A stretch of DNA of 64,000 bases from Plasmopara viticola (GCA_001695595.3 MBPM02000081.1:186001-250000); one strand, 5' to 3'; positions 12,584-23,936 are shown, counted from the stretch's first letter. Numbers and translations are program-made. The notes: generated by a model not told the origin, from the sequence alone.

Positions 12584-13105
12584 TCATCTTATAATCCTCG
12601 AACATCGAAGAGCTTGTAGAGCTCTAGTATGTCTCGGATTTGTTGTGAAGAGACCGAAAATGCGTAAATCGCATTGTTGATTGAGATGTTTAGCGCACAT
12701 ATTGTGCATCGCGTCTTCGAACACATTCTTGGCCCTCTTCGTCAGCTTTCCTGTCTGGGTTATATCAAGTGGCGACACCGGTAAGCGGATTTTTAATGAT
12801 TGTAGCAGCCTTTCTGAAAGGTCAGTGACAGACCATAGTGTCCGGAAGACCATATGATCTTTCTATTGTTTACACCAACCCTTTTTTTTATTAGTTGCAC
12901 TGGCTGGTGAAGACGCCAAATGTACCATCTTGCTCAAATTGCACACGAGCACTACTGTGCATGAAGTTTCAGTAGCTTCAATTTGAGCTATATGGGCTTC
13001 AAGCATCAGTAAAGATCCGTTTTCTAGAAGGGTCTCCAAGGAGCTGAAAAAATGAGAGGCGGATTTGGCCCTAATAACATACATAACCACCATAGGCTTT
13101 TTCAT
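12584..13105 (-). pseudogene. Ty3/gypsy integrase relic
   Basis: The upstream frame (12863-13105) contains VVLVCNLSKMVHLASSPA, which fits the integrase pattern VVVDRLSKMAHLxPxxA. The downstream frame (12584-12853) contains PLDITQTGKLTKRAKNVFED, which fits the block DHPQTDGQTERxNRxLEDxLR. The core aspartate before RLSKM appears as C, and the two halves are in different frames separated by a stop. The order of blocks is as in a real integrase. It is a dead element. Confidence 0.7.
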
Positions 13106-14529
13106 ACATTGTCACCCCCCTGTGCATAAGGGACCACTTATATGTGTTGGAAAATTGAACCTGAGTCTTCTTGGAAGAGATGAAGTACAATGCGTCTCCA
13201 AAAGTATTTCGTACTTCAAGTTTAAGGTTCGAATTGAATCCGCCGGATCCACTTTAAATGGAACAGACCATCCACTACGGTAAGCGATGCAACTACAAAC
13301 GCTGTCAAACATTTAATCACTCAAATTTTGCATCTTCGTTCATGACCAATAATGAAGCCAATGGCCATTAAATTGGTATCAGTTTTGTTCATATTTCCAA
13401 TTTATTCGTCTGAAGAATCTATCATTTAACTTATATAACGCGAAGAGCAAAACAATTATGGCATTTTATAGAACAGTAGGACGTAATATCACCGATCTCA
13501 AGACTGTGCGAAATGAGTAGACTACAGAGAAATTGGAGCTTAAACAAGCAAAAAGAATTTTACCAGTGCTTACTCGATCGCAAGTAGCTTCTAATTATAA
13601 TAAAGTTTGTTTCTTTGAGCAGCTTTAAGCGGTCCGAGATAGAGTTATATAGCCTTTATCATCAAGTTGGAACACCGCAAAGCCGATGGCATGGTCGAAA
13701 TAATTACTTTATTTTAAAAATAGTTGGCGATGCCAAATAACTTGAAATATCTTTTAAAAACGTGACGGCAGTCAACCGTCACGGCTTTTATGTCGTGATC
13801 AAAACCTATATCTGCGTACAAGCAGCCGGTGACTTTATTTCTCTCTGCTGCATTTTTTCAATTGTCAATGTTAGTGTTAGTCAGTCAAGCAGTAGCCATA
13901 GAAAGCCAAAATAACTTTCAAGGCAAATTCAAGTTGTAATTCCCTCACTTTTCACTGAGTTTCTGCACTTAAAACTTAAACGGGTATCGGCGACTGGCTC
14001 ATGTTTATAACAATTGAAACAGTTTAGTAGTTTACTGCACAAATACCCATCGGCCTTATGTACACTGCAGACGCGAAAGATATGACCAATTACTGCCCGA
14101 GAGACACACACGGAAAGTTGACCGCGGTCAATATACGCCACTCTTCCATGCACTGCTTAAGGTAAATAGTCAACACAAAATTGATTGAGAAAGTCAGGTG
14201 AACCTCTCGCGACAGTTTGTACGTCTAGTTGCATTATAAGGGAGTGGTTAGGGATGCCACAAAGCCTATCAAACACCCCGACACGTTTAATTATCTAGTC
14301 GCGTTCCTTTTAATCATCTTGGGCTTCAGTTAAGACATACTTTGATGATATGATCGTTCAAACATGGATCAGTCTGCTGTGGAGATCAAAATTTGGGCAC
14401 TTGAATTATGAAATTGAGGTCATAATGACCACTGATGTCACTAACATCCATCAATGTGTACTAGCGGCAAATATGCCTAAAATTCCGGGAATTTTCAAGC
14501 TTACCATGCAGATCGAGCAGAATTAAGAA

Positions 14530-14866
14530 GAAAAAAAATGGCCCGACCAATTACTTGCATAAATACGGTACGATCTCGCAAAGTTTTTGTTCTACTCAAT
14601 GAAAAAAATATTAATGTGGTATTGCTTACCCAGCACCAGCAAAAGTAAGCCTTCAGCGGGCATCTATTCCAGCTTTACCGGACGAGACAAAGCCATTCAG
14701 CGTCGCTTACGCTGCTTTTAACCGGGCCATCGGGTCCGCGACGCTGCAACTTGATAAAAACCCTATGAGTGAATCGTCTTGTTTCAATCGAAAACAGCTT
14801 CGGGCTGCCGAACAGAGCGATTACGTTCATGAAATAGATTGGTTTGCGACGAAGGTTCAATACTAA
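14530..14866 (+). pseudogene. Ty3/gypsy RT-RNase H relic
   Basis: From 14666 one frame reads IPALPDETKPFSVAY, then IGSATLQLDKNP, then NRKQLRAAEQSDYVHE, a long run of the Ty3/gypsy connection and RNase H pattern. Upstream, LHKYGTISQS resembles the YxRxYAxISxPLTDL block. A homologous fragment lies at 23278-23450. The DAS motif reads AYAAF, so the catalytic aspartate is missing. Confidence 0.75.
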
Positions 14867-14920
14867 TTTCTCTAAAGCATTTACTGAATGCTAAACTCGT
14901 TGTAAACTATTAATACACGG

Positions 14921-15590
14921 ACCACCGCTTGGACGCGCCTTATTGTACATGATTGGATGCCCAACGACGATTAACACACCTGTGTTCATATACTTTCTGC
15001 AAAGAAAAATTGCTGCCCATTCAGCGCTCGTATGGAATAGTTGGTCGCTTCGAATTACAAGACCAATAGTTTGAATTACCCTTGATGCACGTTGCCGGAG
15101 TTACGGCCGCTCATCAGACGTTGGGCTTCGCGTACTGCTTTTAAAATGAGGAGTGCGCAGAAGAAAACAATTGGGCGTTGCGGCTTAAACAACAAGTATT
15201 TGCTTCTTTCTTGATGGTACCAAAGACATTTGCCACCGATCGTGAACAAGCGTTGATGACTGCTATTTCAAGCAGCAAAAATATCAATGTGTTCTTGTGC
15301 CGTTGGCATATATCTTTGCCTGACAAAATAAGAATTTTGCGAGCAACGCCGTTTTTAGATTCTTAAACGACACTGGAACAGCTTAACGCGATCAGGAACT
15401 CAAGTCACGTACAATCTACGGTTGACTAGGATGCGATAATCCTTCCCACACCTTGAAATGGTGTATTTTGTAGTGACTTGAGAGCAGTGCAAGGACCAAT
15501 TTATAGCTGTGTTGATATGCAACAAGCTGCATATTGCTCACACGACAACAGTTAAGTTATAGTTAACAATGTCTACGGGTGATAGGCGAA
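14921..15590 (+). pseudogene. Mutator-like transposase relic (copy M1, 3' part)
   Basis: The plus strand contains KTFATDREQALMTAISSS followed by LCRWHISLPDK within 15178-15366. This is the MULE transposase signature TDRExALMxAI...CRWHI, which includes the second acidic catalytic residue. Flanking frames carry stops and shifts. Similarity to copy M2 continues to about 15590 and 26840. Here this part is separated from the element's 5' half by about 3.4 kb. Confidence 0.7.
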
Positions 15591-17010
15591 TGGTGAAAAC
15601 TTTCTGCCAGCTTGCTTGTGTCAACAAATTCGACTTCCAACAGGAAGGGAACGAACGTCAAGTAGCCTTGACTATAGATCGATGTTCTCTGCGTAATCGG
15701 CAAGGTTTTTGCTGTAGTCGTAACGGTAGCATTCAGAAAATACAAATTGCGGCTTGGCACATCTTTTGAGAAGTTTGAGGACATTGCCGTGAAATGCCAC
15801 GCTAGAGTAGCATCAGTTATGAGGTTGTCGGGCAGGAACAAGTCTCGACAAGTTGCAGCAATACCCATTTAACTGTCAAGGATGCTGAGCCTTGAAGGCT
15901 TTGGTTCGCACCGATGGTTGGTGCACCTTCTGCAGTGTTGGTAGCTACATCAATCGAGGAGAGAATGAAGCAGTTTAAAAAAGAATTTGACGAAGGATCC
16001 TCGTACGAACTTTCTATCAGTAGCAGGAGTATTCAATTCGTCTGTTCAGCATGGCTGAAAAAGCCCTTCCGATGGTCTCGTGCATCATTTGCAATTTTTT
16101 ACGCTGCGTGATCCATCGCAGTTGGAGATTAAGAAGAATATTATGCTGCCTCTACGTCGATGTAGCATCTGCTGAGAAGTGGGGCATACCAGGGAAAGAG
16201 TTCGTCATTATTTTCGAGCAACTCCTGCAATGACTACATCGTCAGCTCTAGTAGCAACTCTACCGATAATTGCCGCAGAGATGCTCTCGGTGTGAGAACA
16301 AATTGCAATTTCTCGAATACCAAAATTGCACATGAATGACAATTATTCGAGATTATAGCGCTTACGGAGAGTGGTACCCACCCATTCGAATGCGAATTGT
16401 AATGCAGTGATGTGATTGCTTCTCTAAAGAGTGACCTATCGCCGACTGCATCGATTCGAAATCTATGGTGTGGATACCTTTTAGTCATCGAGCGACTGAT
16501 CACTCCAGCCACAGCGTCGGTTTTGTAGATACCAAAGAAAGGATACAATTTCTCCATCGGGATCGATGTATGCGATCAAATAAATAATCTTATATTAGAA
16601 AGTTGTTTTTGGTGTTAATATGACTTCTTTTTAGTTGTACCAAAAACAACTTCTTTTTACTCTGATGTTATTATGGCTACTTTTGTCAATAATACGCTAC
16701 CTGTATACAAAGCTCATTTACCATACTAGCCAATCGGACCAAGCGACAGCTTATTTAGAATACAACGATATACACGTTGAGTCCTTAACCTTTTTGTTGT
16801 TTTAGTAATACCGATAGATGTCCTCGCTTAGAACGCGTATTCGATGTCAAATTGTCACAAAAGCACAACTTGAACTAGCGCTGTGCTGCAACAAAACAAA
16901 ATAGCGTACATATCCGTCAATATAACCACATAAAAGCCTTTGTAATTTTTCCATGGTAACCACATTGTTCTGTCGTCCGGTTTGGTCCGTCCCTATCGCG
17001 CTCCACACCA
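15591..17010. other. No supportable gene
   Basis: Open frames of 60-107 aa occur (for example 16234-16557 on the minus strand) without recognisable domains. The region may include the decayed 3' end of the MULE, but the homologous copy M2 diverges here. Confidence 0.3.
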
Positions 17011-18384
17011 TTACGAAGAACTTCGGGGTCGCTTTTTTCTCGCGTGATCCTTCGACTTGATGTGTTGATAGGAAATTTTCTCTGGTCCTGGGACTTGAAG
17101 ACCGTGCGGCGTCAGATCGGTGCGCTGATTGCTGGGTTGAATGTGAGAAGCGCCAGGACGTCGTGTAGGACGTCGTGAAGGGATGGTTTGACGGTCCGCT
17201 TTCAAAAACTGTTCGCCAAGATCCCGTATGGCTGCTCCAATTTCTTCTTTTACATTATACTTCTTCAAAACATCATCCAAATCGTTCTTGAGCTTTCTCT
17301 TTCTCTTATATCTTGTGTTGGTATTTGTTTCTTCCTTGAGTGTAGCAAGAAGCTTATCGCGGACAATGTCGCTTGTTTCCCCTCTGTAAAACTCTTTATT
17401 GGGCAACGAATTCGTGATCTTGTCGCTGTTGACCTTAACGAATTCGAAGAAATCACAGTACATGACCCGCCACCTTTTGAGACTTGCGTACCACACAAAC
17501 GGGCGCTCTATCTCTTTCAACATCCCTGGAGGTAGTTCTAGAGCCGCCAACGTACTCAATGCCGACGTTAAAGTACTCCCCAACTTTTTTTTATGAATTG
17601 TCAACTCCTTGTCGTCAAAATATCTGAAAAAATTAGAGAGCACCGCAGAAACGTAAAAAGGATCAACTGAGGACTCAAAATACAAGCTCAGCATCGCTTT
17701 CGTCTCTTTTACGGTCGGATGGAATCCCAGGGATTTTGTCGTTACGTGGTCGGAATACAAAGTGTACACTCTGTTGACAACAAACGCAGGTATTTTCCGA
17801 GCCCTAACTTTACGCTTCGTCGATTTCAAGGCCGTCGATTTCTTGAATTGATTTTTTGATGACGATTTGCGGGTCATAGTTTTATGGCTCATGTCCATAC
17901 TCGCTTGCGTCTTTGGAGTGCGCTGGTTGCTAGTTCGACTACTAGATGTTGCGATATCGCTGGTGGTTGACGTGGATGCGGAATTCCTTTGTGGAAAGTT
18001 TGGTGCCTCTATCAGATGAGCTGAAGTCTCGCTTGGGGGAACATTCAAACTCAATCGAGGACGCTTAGAAAATGCGTTTATATCCACCATTTCACGTACA
18101 GCATTCCTCGTGGCAGCTGTAGTCCCACTTGAATAGCTAATGCCATGCATGGCACTTTCGATTGCATTATTTATAGTACGATTTTCATCAGCCGCGGTTA
18201 GCGCCAAGTCGACGCGTTGCTTACGGCTGCCCCGAAGGAACTTTCTAGGAGACGACTTCGTGTATATTTTATCGGACGTTCTCACGACATGGTTGGACAA
18301 TTGTTGAGGATCGAGCTGATTAGACTCGGCAGCTACCCGGCTGCTGGTCACAAGGAGAAGCGCAGTCGCCAATGTGCCGCGCAT
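17011..18384 (-). CDS. Secreted RxLR-type effector, family 1 (A)
   Basis: I chose the internal ATG at 18384 (MRGTLAT), because all family members share MRG there and the signal peptide starts at that point; the longer open frame reaches 18414. The protein has 457 aa. Numbered from the longer frame: signal peptide about 11-29 (core ALLLVTSS, end VAA before ES), degenerate RxLR KFLR at 58-61 and DENR at 76-79 in place of dEER. A Ser/Thr-rich linker (about 130-190) and a basic patch (about 190-206) follow. The helical C-terminal domain includes RWRVMYCDFFEF (W315, Y319), like the WY module of oomycete effectors. The tail is KKRPRSSS. The tandem DLNxxP motifs of its paralogs are degenerate here (DINAFS 111-116, SLNVPP 122-127). 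It presumably acts inside host plant cells after secretion; the target is unknown. It is divergent from effector B, with about 1.5 kb between starts. There is no intron. Confidence 0.88.
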   Translation of the reverse strand: MRGTLATALLLVTSSRVAAESNQLDPQQLSNHVVRTSDKIYTKSSPRKFLRGSRKQRVDLALTAADENRTINNAIESAMHGISYSSGTTAATRNAVREMVDINAFSKRPRLSLNVPPSETSAHLIEAPNFPQRNSASTSTTSDIATSSSRTSNQRTPKTQASMDMSHKTMTRKSSSKNQFKKSTALKSTKRKVRARKIPAFVVNRVYTLYSDHVTTKSLGFHPTVKETKAMLSLYFESSVDPFYVSAVLSNFFRYFDDKELTIHKKKLGSTLTSALSTLAALELPPGMLKEIERPFVWYASLKRWRVMYCDFFEFVKVNSDKITNSLPNKEFYRGETSDIVRDKLLATLKEETNTNTRYKRKRKLKNDLDDVLKKYNVKEEIGAAIRDLGEQFLKADRQTIPSRRPTRRPGASHIQPSNQRTDLTPHGLQVPGPEKISYQHIKSKDHARKKRPRSSS

Positions 18385-18430
18385 GGATCTCAAGATCCGA
18401 CTGATGTACGCCACGAAAATGAAGGTTAAT

Positions 18431-18488
18431 TACCGGTATAGTAATTAAATAAATTCATCAAATCCATGTCTAAAACAAACTACCGGTA
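18431..18488 (-). promoter_or_regulatory. Two TACCGGTA palindromes upstream of effector A
   Basis: Exact TACCGGTA occurs at 18431-18438 and 18481-18488, about 47 and 97 bp before the ATG at 18384. The same palindrome recurs in equivalent positions upstream of effectors C, D and E and in partial form upstream of B and G. A regulatory role is inferred from position and recurrence only. Confidence 0.45.
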
Positions 18489-19765
18489 CAACATGACGCC
18501 AATTAGGCCGGGTTACTTGACAGTTTGCACATATATCGCCAGCCGCCAAGTACGTGCAAATAGCAATACGTCATGAAATAAGCCCAACTACGCACAACAG
18601 TAGAATTTACAGCCGTTTTCGTCTAAGTTAAAGCCGTTGTGTTGCTCATTAATGACTTTTCTGTAGCGACACGCATCGATAAAATCGATAAGCGAAAACG
18701 AAAATTTTGTAATCAAGGTCCAGTCGTTGCTATTAAACATGACATACGATACTTAGAAATTAGTTGGCGTTTACTTATTGGGAGAAAATTTTGCAAAACT
18801 TGATTGACTATAACATGCAGCAAACGTTGAGCTCATAGACCAAGAGACTAAAGTGAACCCAAGCGCAGTACATGGACATTGTTTTGTTTGAGTAGACTTG
18901 TATCCGCGTTAACTAGATCTTGCAAAGCAACTCAAGCTTGGAAAAGCATGACTAAAACATCTCACGTGTGTATTGTGACCAGATGATCGACGGTTTCTGT
19001 GAGATGCTTCACTTTGACAAGCACTTACAAATCACGCCAGTCCCTAAGCCCATACGACAAGCTGACGTCAAAGTCATGGTCGTGACAACCAAACAAGGAA
19101 GAAAGTGTCATCCTGGCACCGAGCGTCGCGTGCTGACCGAATGACTGAGTGGCTAAATGGTGTAATCGCTAATTTTGATTTAGAAAAACTATTCGCTTAC
19201 ATCATCTATTGGCACATTAGGTAACTGACTCTGTAAATAGAGTGGTTTGCGAAGCTCCGTCACGATATACTTGATACACCTCTCCTGATCTCAGCGCTTG
19301 AAAATACTAGAATATTGCTAGCTTGTGCATGTGAGGAGCTAGAAGCTGGTTTCGTCTTTGACTTTTCGTATTTGCCGAATACAGAAAATGGGCCCAAACA
19401 AATAAGCACAGGGGGTTTAAGATGCTCAGAACTTGGGTCGATTGAATTTAATGGCTACTAAAATAGATTTCTTTTGAAATTTGGTTTCTTGTGCGCATTA
19501 TGGGATTGTATCAAATAATAAAAGAGCCTTGCTATATTTATGATTGCGAGTTTTGTCGTTTATCAACTACCAGATGCAAAAGAGTGGATAAAGTATGTTG
19601 GAGCCGTCGACATCATATCGCAATCGACAATGTAAATACCGGAGTTTACGTTGCACATCACAACATAAGTAGAAATCCCTTAAGGCTCTATAATTCTAAC
19701 TAAGGAGAGTACCCAATAGCCTTCTACTGTCATACGTCGTTCTGGTTACCATTTCAATGCACTCA
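18489..19765. other. Divergent intergenic region between effectors A and B
   Basis: Sequence at 18580-18650 (CTACGCACAACAGTAGAAT, then CGTTTTCGTCT and GTGTTGCT) resembles 40778-40845 beyond effector E, so effector flanks share repeats. A plus-strand repeat relic at 19491-19703 matches 4291-4497 inverted. No other gene is supported. Confidence 0.4.
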
Positions 19766-19767
19766 TC

Positions 19768-19818
19768 TAACCGGACCAATTGCTCTGTTATATTGCGGCT
19801 ATACGGTAATTTTGGATT
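19768..19818 (+). promoter_or_regulatory. Degenerate promoter motif pair upstream of effector B
   Basis: The sequence around TAACCGGACCAA (about 19768) and ATACGGTAATTTTGG (about 19801) aligns with the two exact TACCGGTA sites upstream of effector E (GTACCGGTACAA and GTACCGGTAGTTTTGG) with similar spacing. Both sites are mutated in B. Confidence 0.35.
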
Positions 19819-19875
19819 GATTGGCCCTCAAATTACCAAACAGTAATCAGATTCGTGGTGCACGTCTTCAGCTCC

Positions 19876-21213
19876 ATGCGCGGCACATTGGCGACAGCGC
19901 TTCTCCTTATCACCAGCAGCCGGACAGCTGCCGAGTCTTACCAAATTGATCCTCGACAATTGTCTCCCCATGTTGTAAAAACCGCGGGTAAAACGCACAC
20001 TACGTCGTCTCCCAGAAAGCTCCTGCGGGACAGTGCGACAAATGAAAGTCGTACGATAGAAAAAGTCATGACAAGTGCTATGCATGGTATCACTGATCCG
20101 AGTGGAGCTTCAGCTGCCACGAGAGACACTGTACGTGAAATCTTAGATCTAAACGCGTTTCCTAAAGAAGCTGTACGTCCTCGATTTGATTTGAATGTTC
20201 CACCGAGCGAGACTGTAGCTCTTTTGGCAGAGACATCGGACATTCCACAGCAAACTCACGCATCCACGTCGACTGCCAGCGATATCGCGGTATCCAGTGG
20301 TCGTACGACAAACCAGCGCACCGCAAAGCCGCAAGCGAGATTGGGCATGGGCCGTAATGCTCCGACTCGAGACTCACTAGTAAAAAAACCGTCTAAGAAA
20401 TTGGCGGCTTTAAAAGTGACGAAGAGCAAAAACAAGGCTCGTAAGTATCTACATACGTCTGTTGTCGACGCGGTTTACACTATGTTTGTCAAACATTTGG
20501 AGACAAACTTTGTGGAATTCGACCCGACAAAAGAAGAGACGAAAGCAATACTTTACCTCATTCTCAAGAAATCAGCTACCCCACCAACGGTATCTGCGTT
20601 GCATTCGAATTATTTTAAACAATTTGAAAATGAGGATTTGGAAGGTCTGAAGGAGAAGTTGGGGATAAATTTGATGTCGACTCTAAGTTTGTTGGCTTCT
20701 TTGAAATTATCTTCGGAAGTATTGAACGAGATACAGCGCCTGTTTGTGTGGTATTCAAGTCTTGAAAGGTTGCGCGCCATGTATTGTTTTTTCTTCGAGT
20801 TCTATGAGGTCGACCTCATCGAAATCAAGAAATTGTTACCCGACTTTCGTGGATGGAAAGTAGACAACGCTGCCCGCGATCGACTCTTTGCCGAGTTGAG
20901 GAAAGATTTAAAACACACGACAAAATTGAAAAGGAGTTTGGACCTTTTACGAAATGCAGATGATGTTATGGCAAAGCATGATGTAGAAGAAGAAACAGCA
21001 GCAGCCGTACGGAAGGCCGGTAAACACTTTGTAGAAAACGAGCACCAATTCCCAAGCATACCAGCTCCTCCCGCCGCTTTACATAGCAGGCCCGGCAAGC
21101 AACACACCGATCTATCGCCTTACGATCTTCAAACTCCGGTACCAGAAAAGAATTATTTTCAACATATTATGTCGAATGATCAGCCTAGAGGAAAGCAACC
21201 TCGACGCTTTTAA
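19876..21213 (+). CDS. Secreted RxLR-type effector, family 1 (B), tandem DLNxxP
   Basis: The frame is open from 19855, but MRGT at 19876 is the family start, giving 445 aa. Numbered from 19855: signal peptide 8-26 (ALLLITSS core, cleavage after TAA), RxLR variant KLLR at 55-58, weak acidic site NESR at 63-66. Then come two intact DLNxxP peptides, DLNAFP at 98-103 (20146-20163) and DLNVPP at 112-117 (20188-20205), both fitting the plant EAR consensus. A basic stretch (about 177-198) precedes the helical C-terminal domain (FVWYSSLERLRAMYCFFFEF, about 297-316), where the usual WY tryptophan is L306 and the tyrosine is Y310. The C-terminus is basic (GKQPRRF) but weaker than in A and E. Likely translocated into host cells; nuclear co-repressor binding is inference. 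No intron or frameshift. Confidence 0.88.
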   Translation: MRGTLATALLLITSSRTAAESYQIDPRQLSPHVVKTAGKTHTTSSPRKLLRDSATNESRTIEKVMTSAMHGITDPSGASAATRDTVREILDLNAFPKEAVRPRFDLNVPPSETVALLAETSDIPQQTHASTSTASDIAVSSGRTTNQRTAKPQARLGMGRNAPTRDSLVKKPSKKLAALKVTKSKNKARKYLHTSVVDAVYTMFVKHLETNFVEFDPTKEETKAILYLILKKSATPPTVSALHSNYFKQFENEDLEGLKEKLGINLMSTLSLLASLKLSSEVLNEIQRLFVWYSSLERLRAMYCFFFEFYEVDLIEIKKLLPDFRGWKVDNAARDRLFAELRKDLKHTTKLKRSLDLLRNADDVMAKHDVEEETAAAVRKAGKHFVENEHQFPSIPAPPAALHSRPGKQHTDLSPYDLQTPVPEKNYFQHIMSNDQPRGKQPRRF

Positions 21214-23277
21214 GGAAGGCGAGGAGCGCGAAATGGATATACCAGCCGGGAATTGTGCACATTAATGGAACACCACAAAGTTTTTTCACGAGACCGCAAC
21301 ACAAATTTATATTACTTGAACATCCGTTAGTGCTTCAAACCCCCTTGCTCTCATACCTCTCGATGATCAAACAAGCCTATTACAACAGCTTGTTGCTTTT
21401 CGTACTCAAAGACATAAATATATACACTTCCAGCGACCCTTTTACTGACTGATTCCTAAACAATCGCCTAGTCGGTCCACTTCGCGTCAATAAAGATGAA
21501 GCCTACTTGATATGTTTGCACGTAATAATATTACACTGACTAGTGTCCGTGACATAAAAATTTGCTATTTTTAAAATAAAAGTGTCGGCCATGTCATGTG
21601 TTGACACGTGTTCATATGATTTATAGTCTAGCGCCGCAACTTGAGACCCGCAATGACAAGTTCACGTGCTAGACAACGACTGGCTCTCTTTGCCAATGTT
21701 CTGTGTTGTCTAACTCGCGTCTCCTAGCCGCAACAAATGACTCTAATACGTCTATATGATGCCTTTTGTTTTATTAAAAAGCTCTGTCATTTTTGACGCT
21801 TAGCAACAAAACTAAGTCACATGACGTAAATTCCAAAAGCCCAAGCGTTTGCTTCACATCGTGTACAAGCAAACGTTTTGCACTGTTCTACCAGTCTATA
21901 GCGTATTCACGCCAAGCTCGCGCAGCCCTGAGCAAGGATTTGTACAAGTCCCTTCTTAAACATCTCAAGAATGTTGTCACCCGCGACACTCTACGCGTTA
22001 TGTGTACGAAAAATATGGTCTTAAAATAGTCATTGTTTCAGCCAAACCTATGCGCGTGCTTTATTACTACATCAAAGCCAGGTTCACTTGAAAACCCGAA
22101 GCGGTGCAACTACAAATGCTGTAGAGGGGTCAATAAGTAGACTTTGGCATCTTGGCCTACAATGAGGAATCCAGCCAATGACTCTAATATTAAAAGGTAC
22201 ACCAGACTTTTATTTTGTCGAAAAAACCCTACAGCACAAAAATTTATTTTGCGAATAATGGAGACCATCTTGCCATTTCCAAAGACAGTAAAACTTAATA
22301 TCGCCGCTCTCGAAGGTGCAGTCTGAGCAGACTACAAAGACATTAAAACTGAAAATAAGCCTGAAAAACCAAACGCGTGCTTACTTTATGGCAAGAAAAT
22401 ATTTGGCATTAATAAGCGGCAGCTTTGCTCTGTCTGATTCAAAGCCAGGTAATAATGCAAAACCGATGACATATTTGAGATTTTACCAACGACGTTACAT
22501 ATCTTTTCTCGTCTGGCAAAAACACAATATGAAATTGTTATAGACTCACCTCGATGCTTTCAAATTATGTTGGTGCTGGCTCATTAAGCATTACTCAATG
22601 TTATTAATTGTTAGTCATTGCAAGAACCACATAGCCGTCACTATGAAATAATCAATGCTGGCTAGGACTGTTTTTTCGATCATTAACGTCGTGGCGTAAG
22701 TCAGGCTTCAAGAGTTCTTACGCTCTGCTCGAACCTTACAGATGCGTACAAGCAGCCGAGGACTTCGTGTTTTTCTGTTACAGATACTCAATTATTGGTG
22801 TCTTTGTGACTCCAAATAGTGGCCTTAGACACAAAGCATTAAGAATTCTACCGAATAGAGAAAAAAAAAACAACGCAGAAATCGAAGTCTCTACACTCGT
22901 CACAGACTTTCTTAGTTAAAAACCGAAATTAAGTTGGCGACAAGATCATGCTCATATAAAGCTGAACTGTTTACAAGGGGGTTTCGCAACTCCCCATGTC
23001 AGGAAATTTGTTAGCTTTAAAACACGTTCGGATGCATGCTGCATAGTGCACTGACTTTGAAAGATGGCCATCACCAAATCCAAATGAGAGATTCAAGCTC
23101 TCGCGACGATTAGAACGCCCAGTGCTCTATAAGAGTGTTTGGTGAAATTGCAAGGACTTTCAACCGCCACAAAGACAAAAATTGGCTTGTCAACCAAATT
23201 TTTCGACCATTGTGGGCTTGCGTTCGATATTTTCATCCAACCAGCTCAACTCACTTCATGAAAAAAAAATTGGAATG
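21214..23277. other. Region downstream of effector B, no gene recognised
   Basis: 21380-21430 (ACAG(C)TTGTTGCTTTTCGTACTC then AAAGAC) matches 40190-40225 beyond effector E, showing that 3' flanks were duplicated with the genes. The string GCGTACAAGCAGCCG near 22745 also occurs near 13815 and, inverted, near 27515. The 78-aa plus frame at 21793-22029 has no recognisable domain. Confidence 0.35.
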
Positions 23278-23450
23278 ATTATGTTTAACCATATATATAT
23301 GCACAAGTACTGTAAGATCTCGCAAAGCCTTTGTCAGTTGTGCTAATTGCCTCATCACCAGCAGCAGCAAGTCTTCAGCGGGTACCTGTTCTCGCTTTCT
23401 GGACAAAGCAAAGCCGTTCACCTTTACCTGCACTGCTTCCGACTTAGCCA
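23278..23450 (+). pseudogene. Ty3/gypsy RT-RNase H junction relic
   Basis: The sequence is homologous to 14530-14700. It reads MHKYCKISQSLCQL, then HHQQQQVFS, then, in another frame, VLAF followed by an AKPF-like segment. These correspond to the xHKYAxISxPLTDL...xxQQxAFxxLK...PVLALPDxxKPF series of Ty3/gypsy elements. Frames are broken. Confidence 0.6.
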
Positions 23451-23924
23451 TTGGCTTTGAACAAAAGGACCTTCGATGGCCAAGTATCGCTCATGTATCA
23501 GCTCCCTCACAGGGACGGAAAGCATTTTCCTGACGTTTGGGTCCCGTAAGCCTCAAATTACGAGCTGACGGAAAATCATGCATAATAGTGCTCGTGTGCC
23601 ACCTGAGCAAAATGGTGCATTTGTCATCTGCTTCAGCCAGCATATTTGGCAAATAAAAAGCATGTTTGTGGATACGGTATTAAAGTAATATGACATTTCG
23701 AACACTGTAACGCGTTTTGCTACTGCGCTTTTACATATTTTGTTTACTAATGTCATCACCAAAGATTACTCGGATGGATTATCCGACAAAAAGGGTCACG
23801 CATATGCCCAAAGACACACTACTCAATATGTACGCTAAGGCACCACATTTGTGTATTGATGGTTGAGTTCGCAGTCAACACTTCAATTTACTCAACTCTT
23901 GACCCTTCGTGGATTAATTGAGAC

Positions 23925-23936
23925 ACTAAAAAGTTC
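23925..23936 (+). repeat. Target-site duplication, 5' copy
   Basis: ACTAAAAAGTTC directly precedes the non-LTR insertion. It is repeated exactly at 25080-25091 directly after it. Confidence 0.85.

Larger units (their letters stand above)
11474..14920. mobile_element. About 3.4-kb insertion splitting MULE copy M1
   Basis: Copy M2 passes directly from the sequence matching 11473 to the sequence matching 14921, so the interval between is extra DNA in M1. It holds gypsy integrase and RNase H relics in opposite orientations, plus unassigned frames. No clean target-site duplication was found, so it may be several nested insertions and not one event. Confidence 0.5.

Noticed and set aside
17188..17535. 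115-aa plus-strand frame opposite effector A
   Set aside because: Antisense shadow of a well supported effector gene; no domain and no equivalent frame in paralogs.
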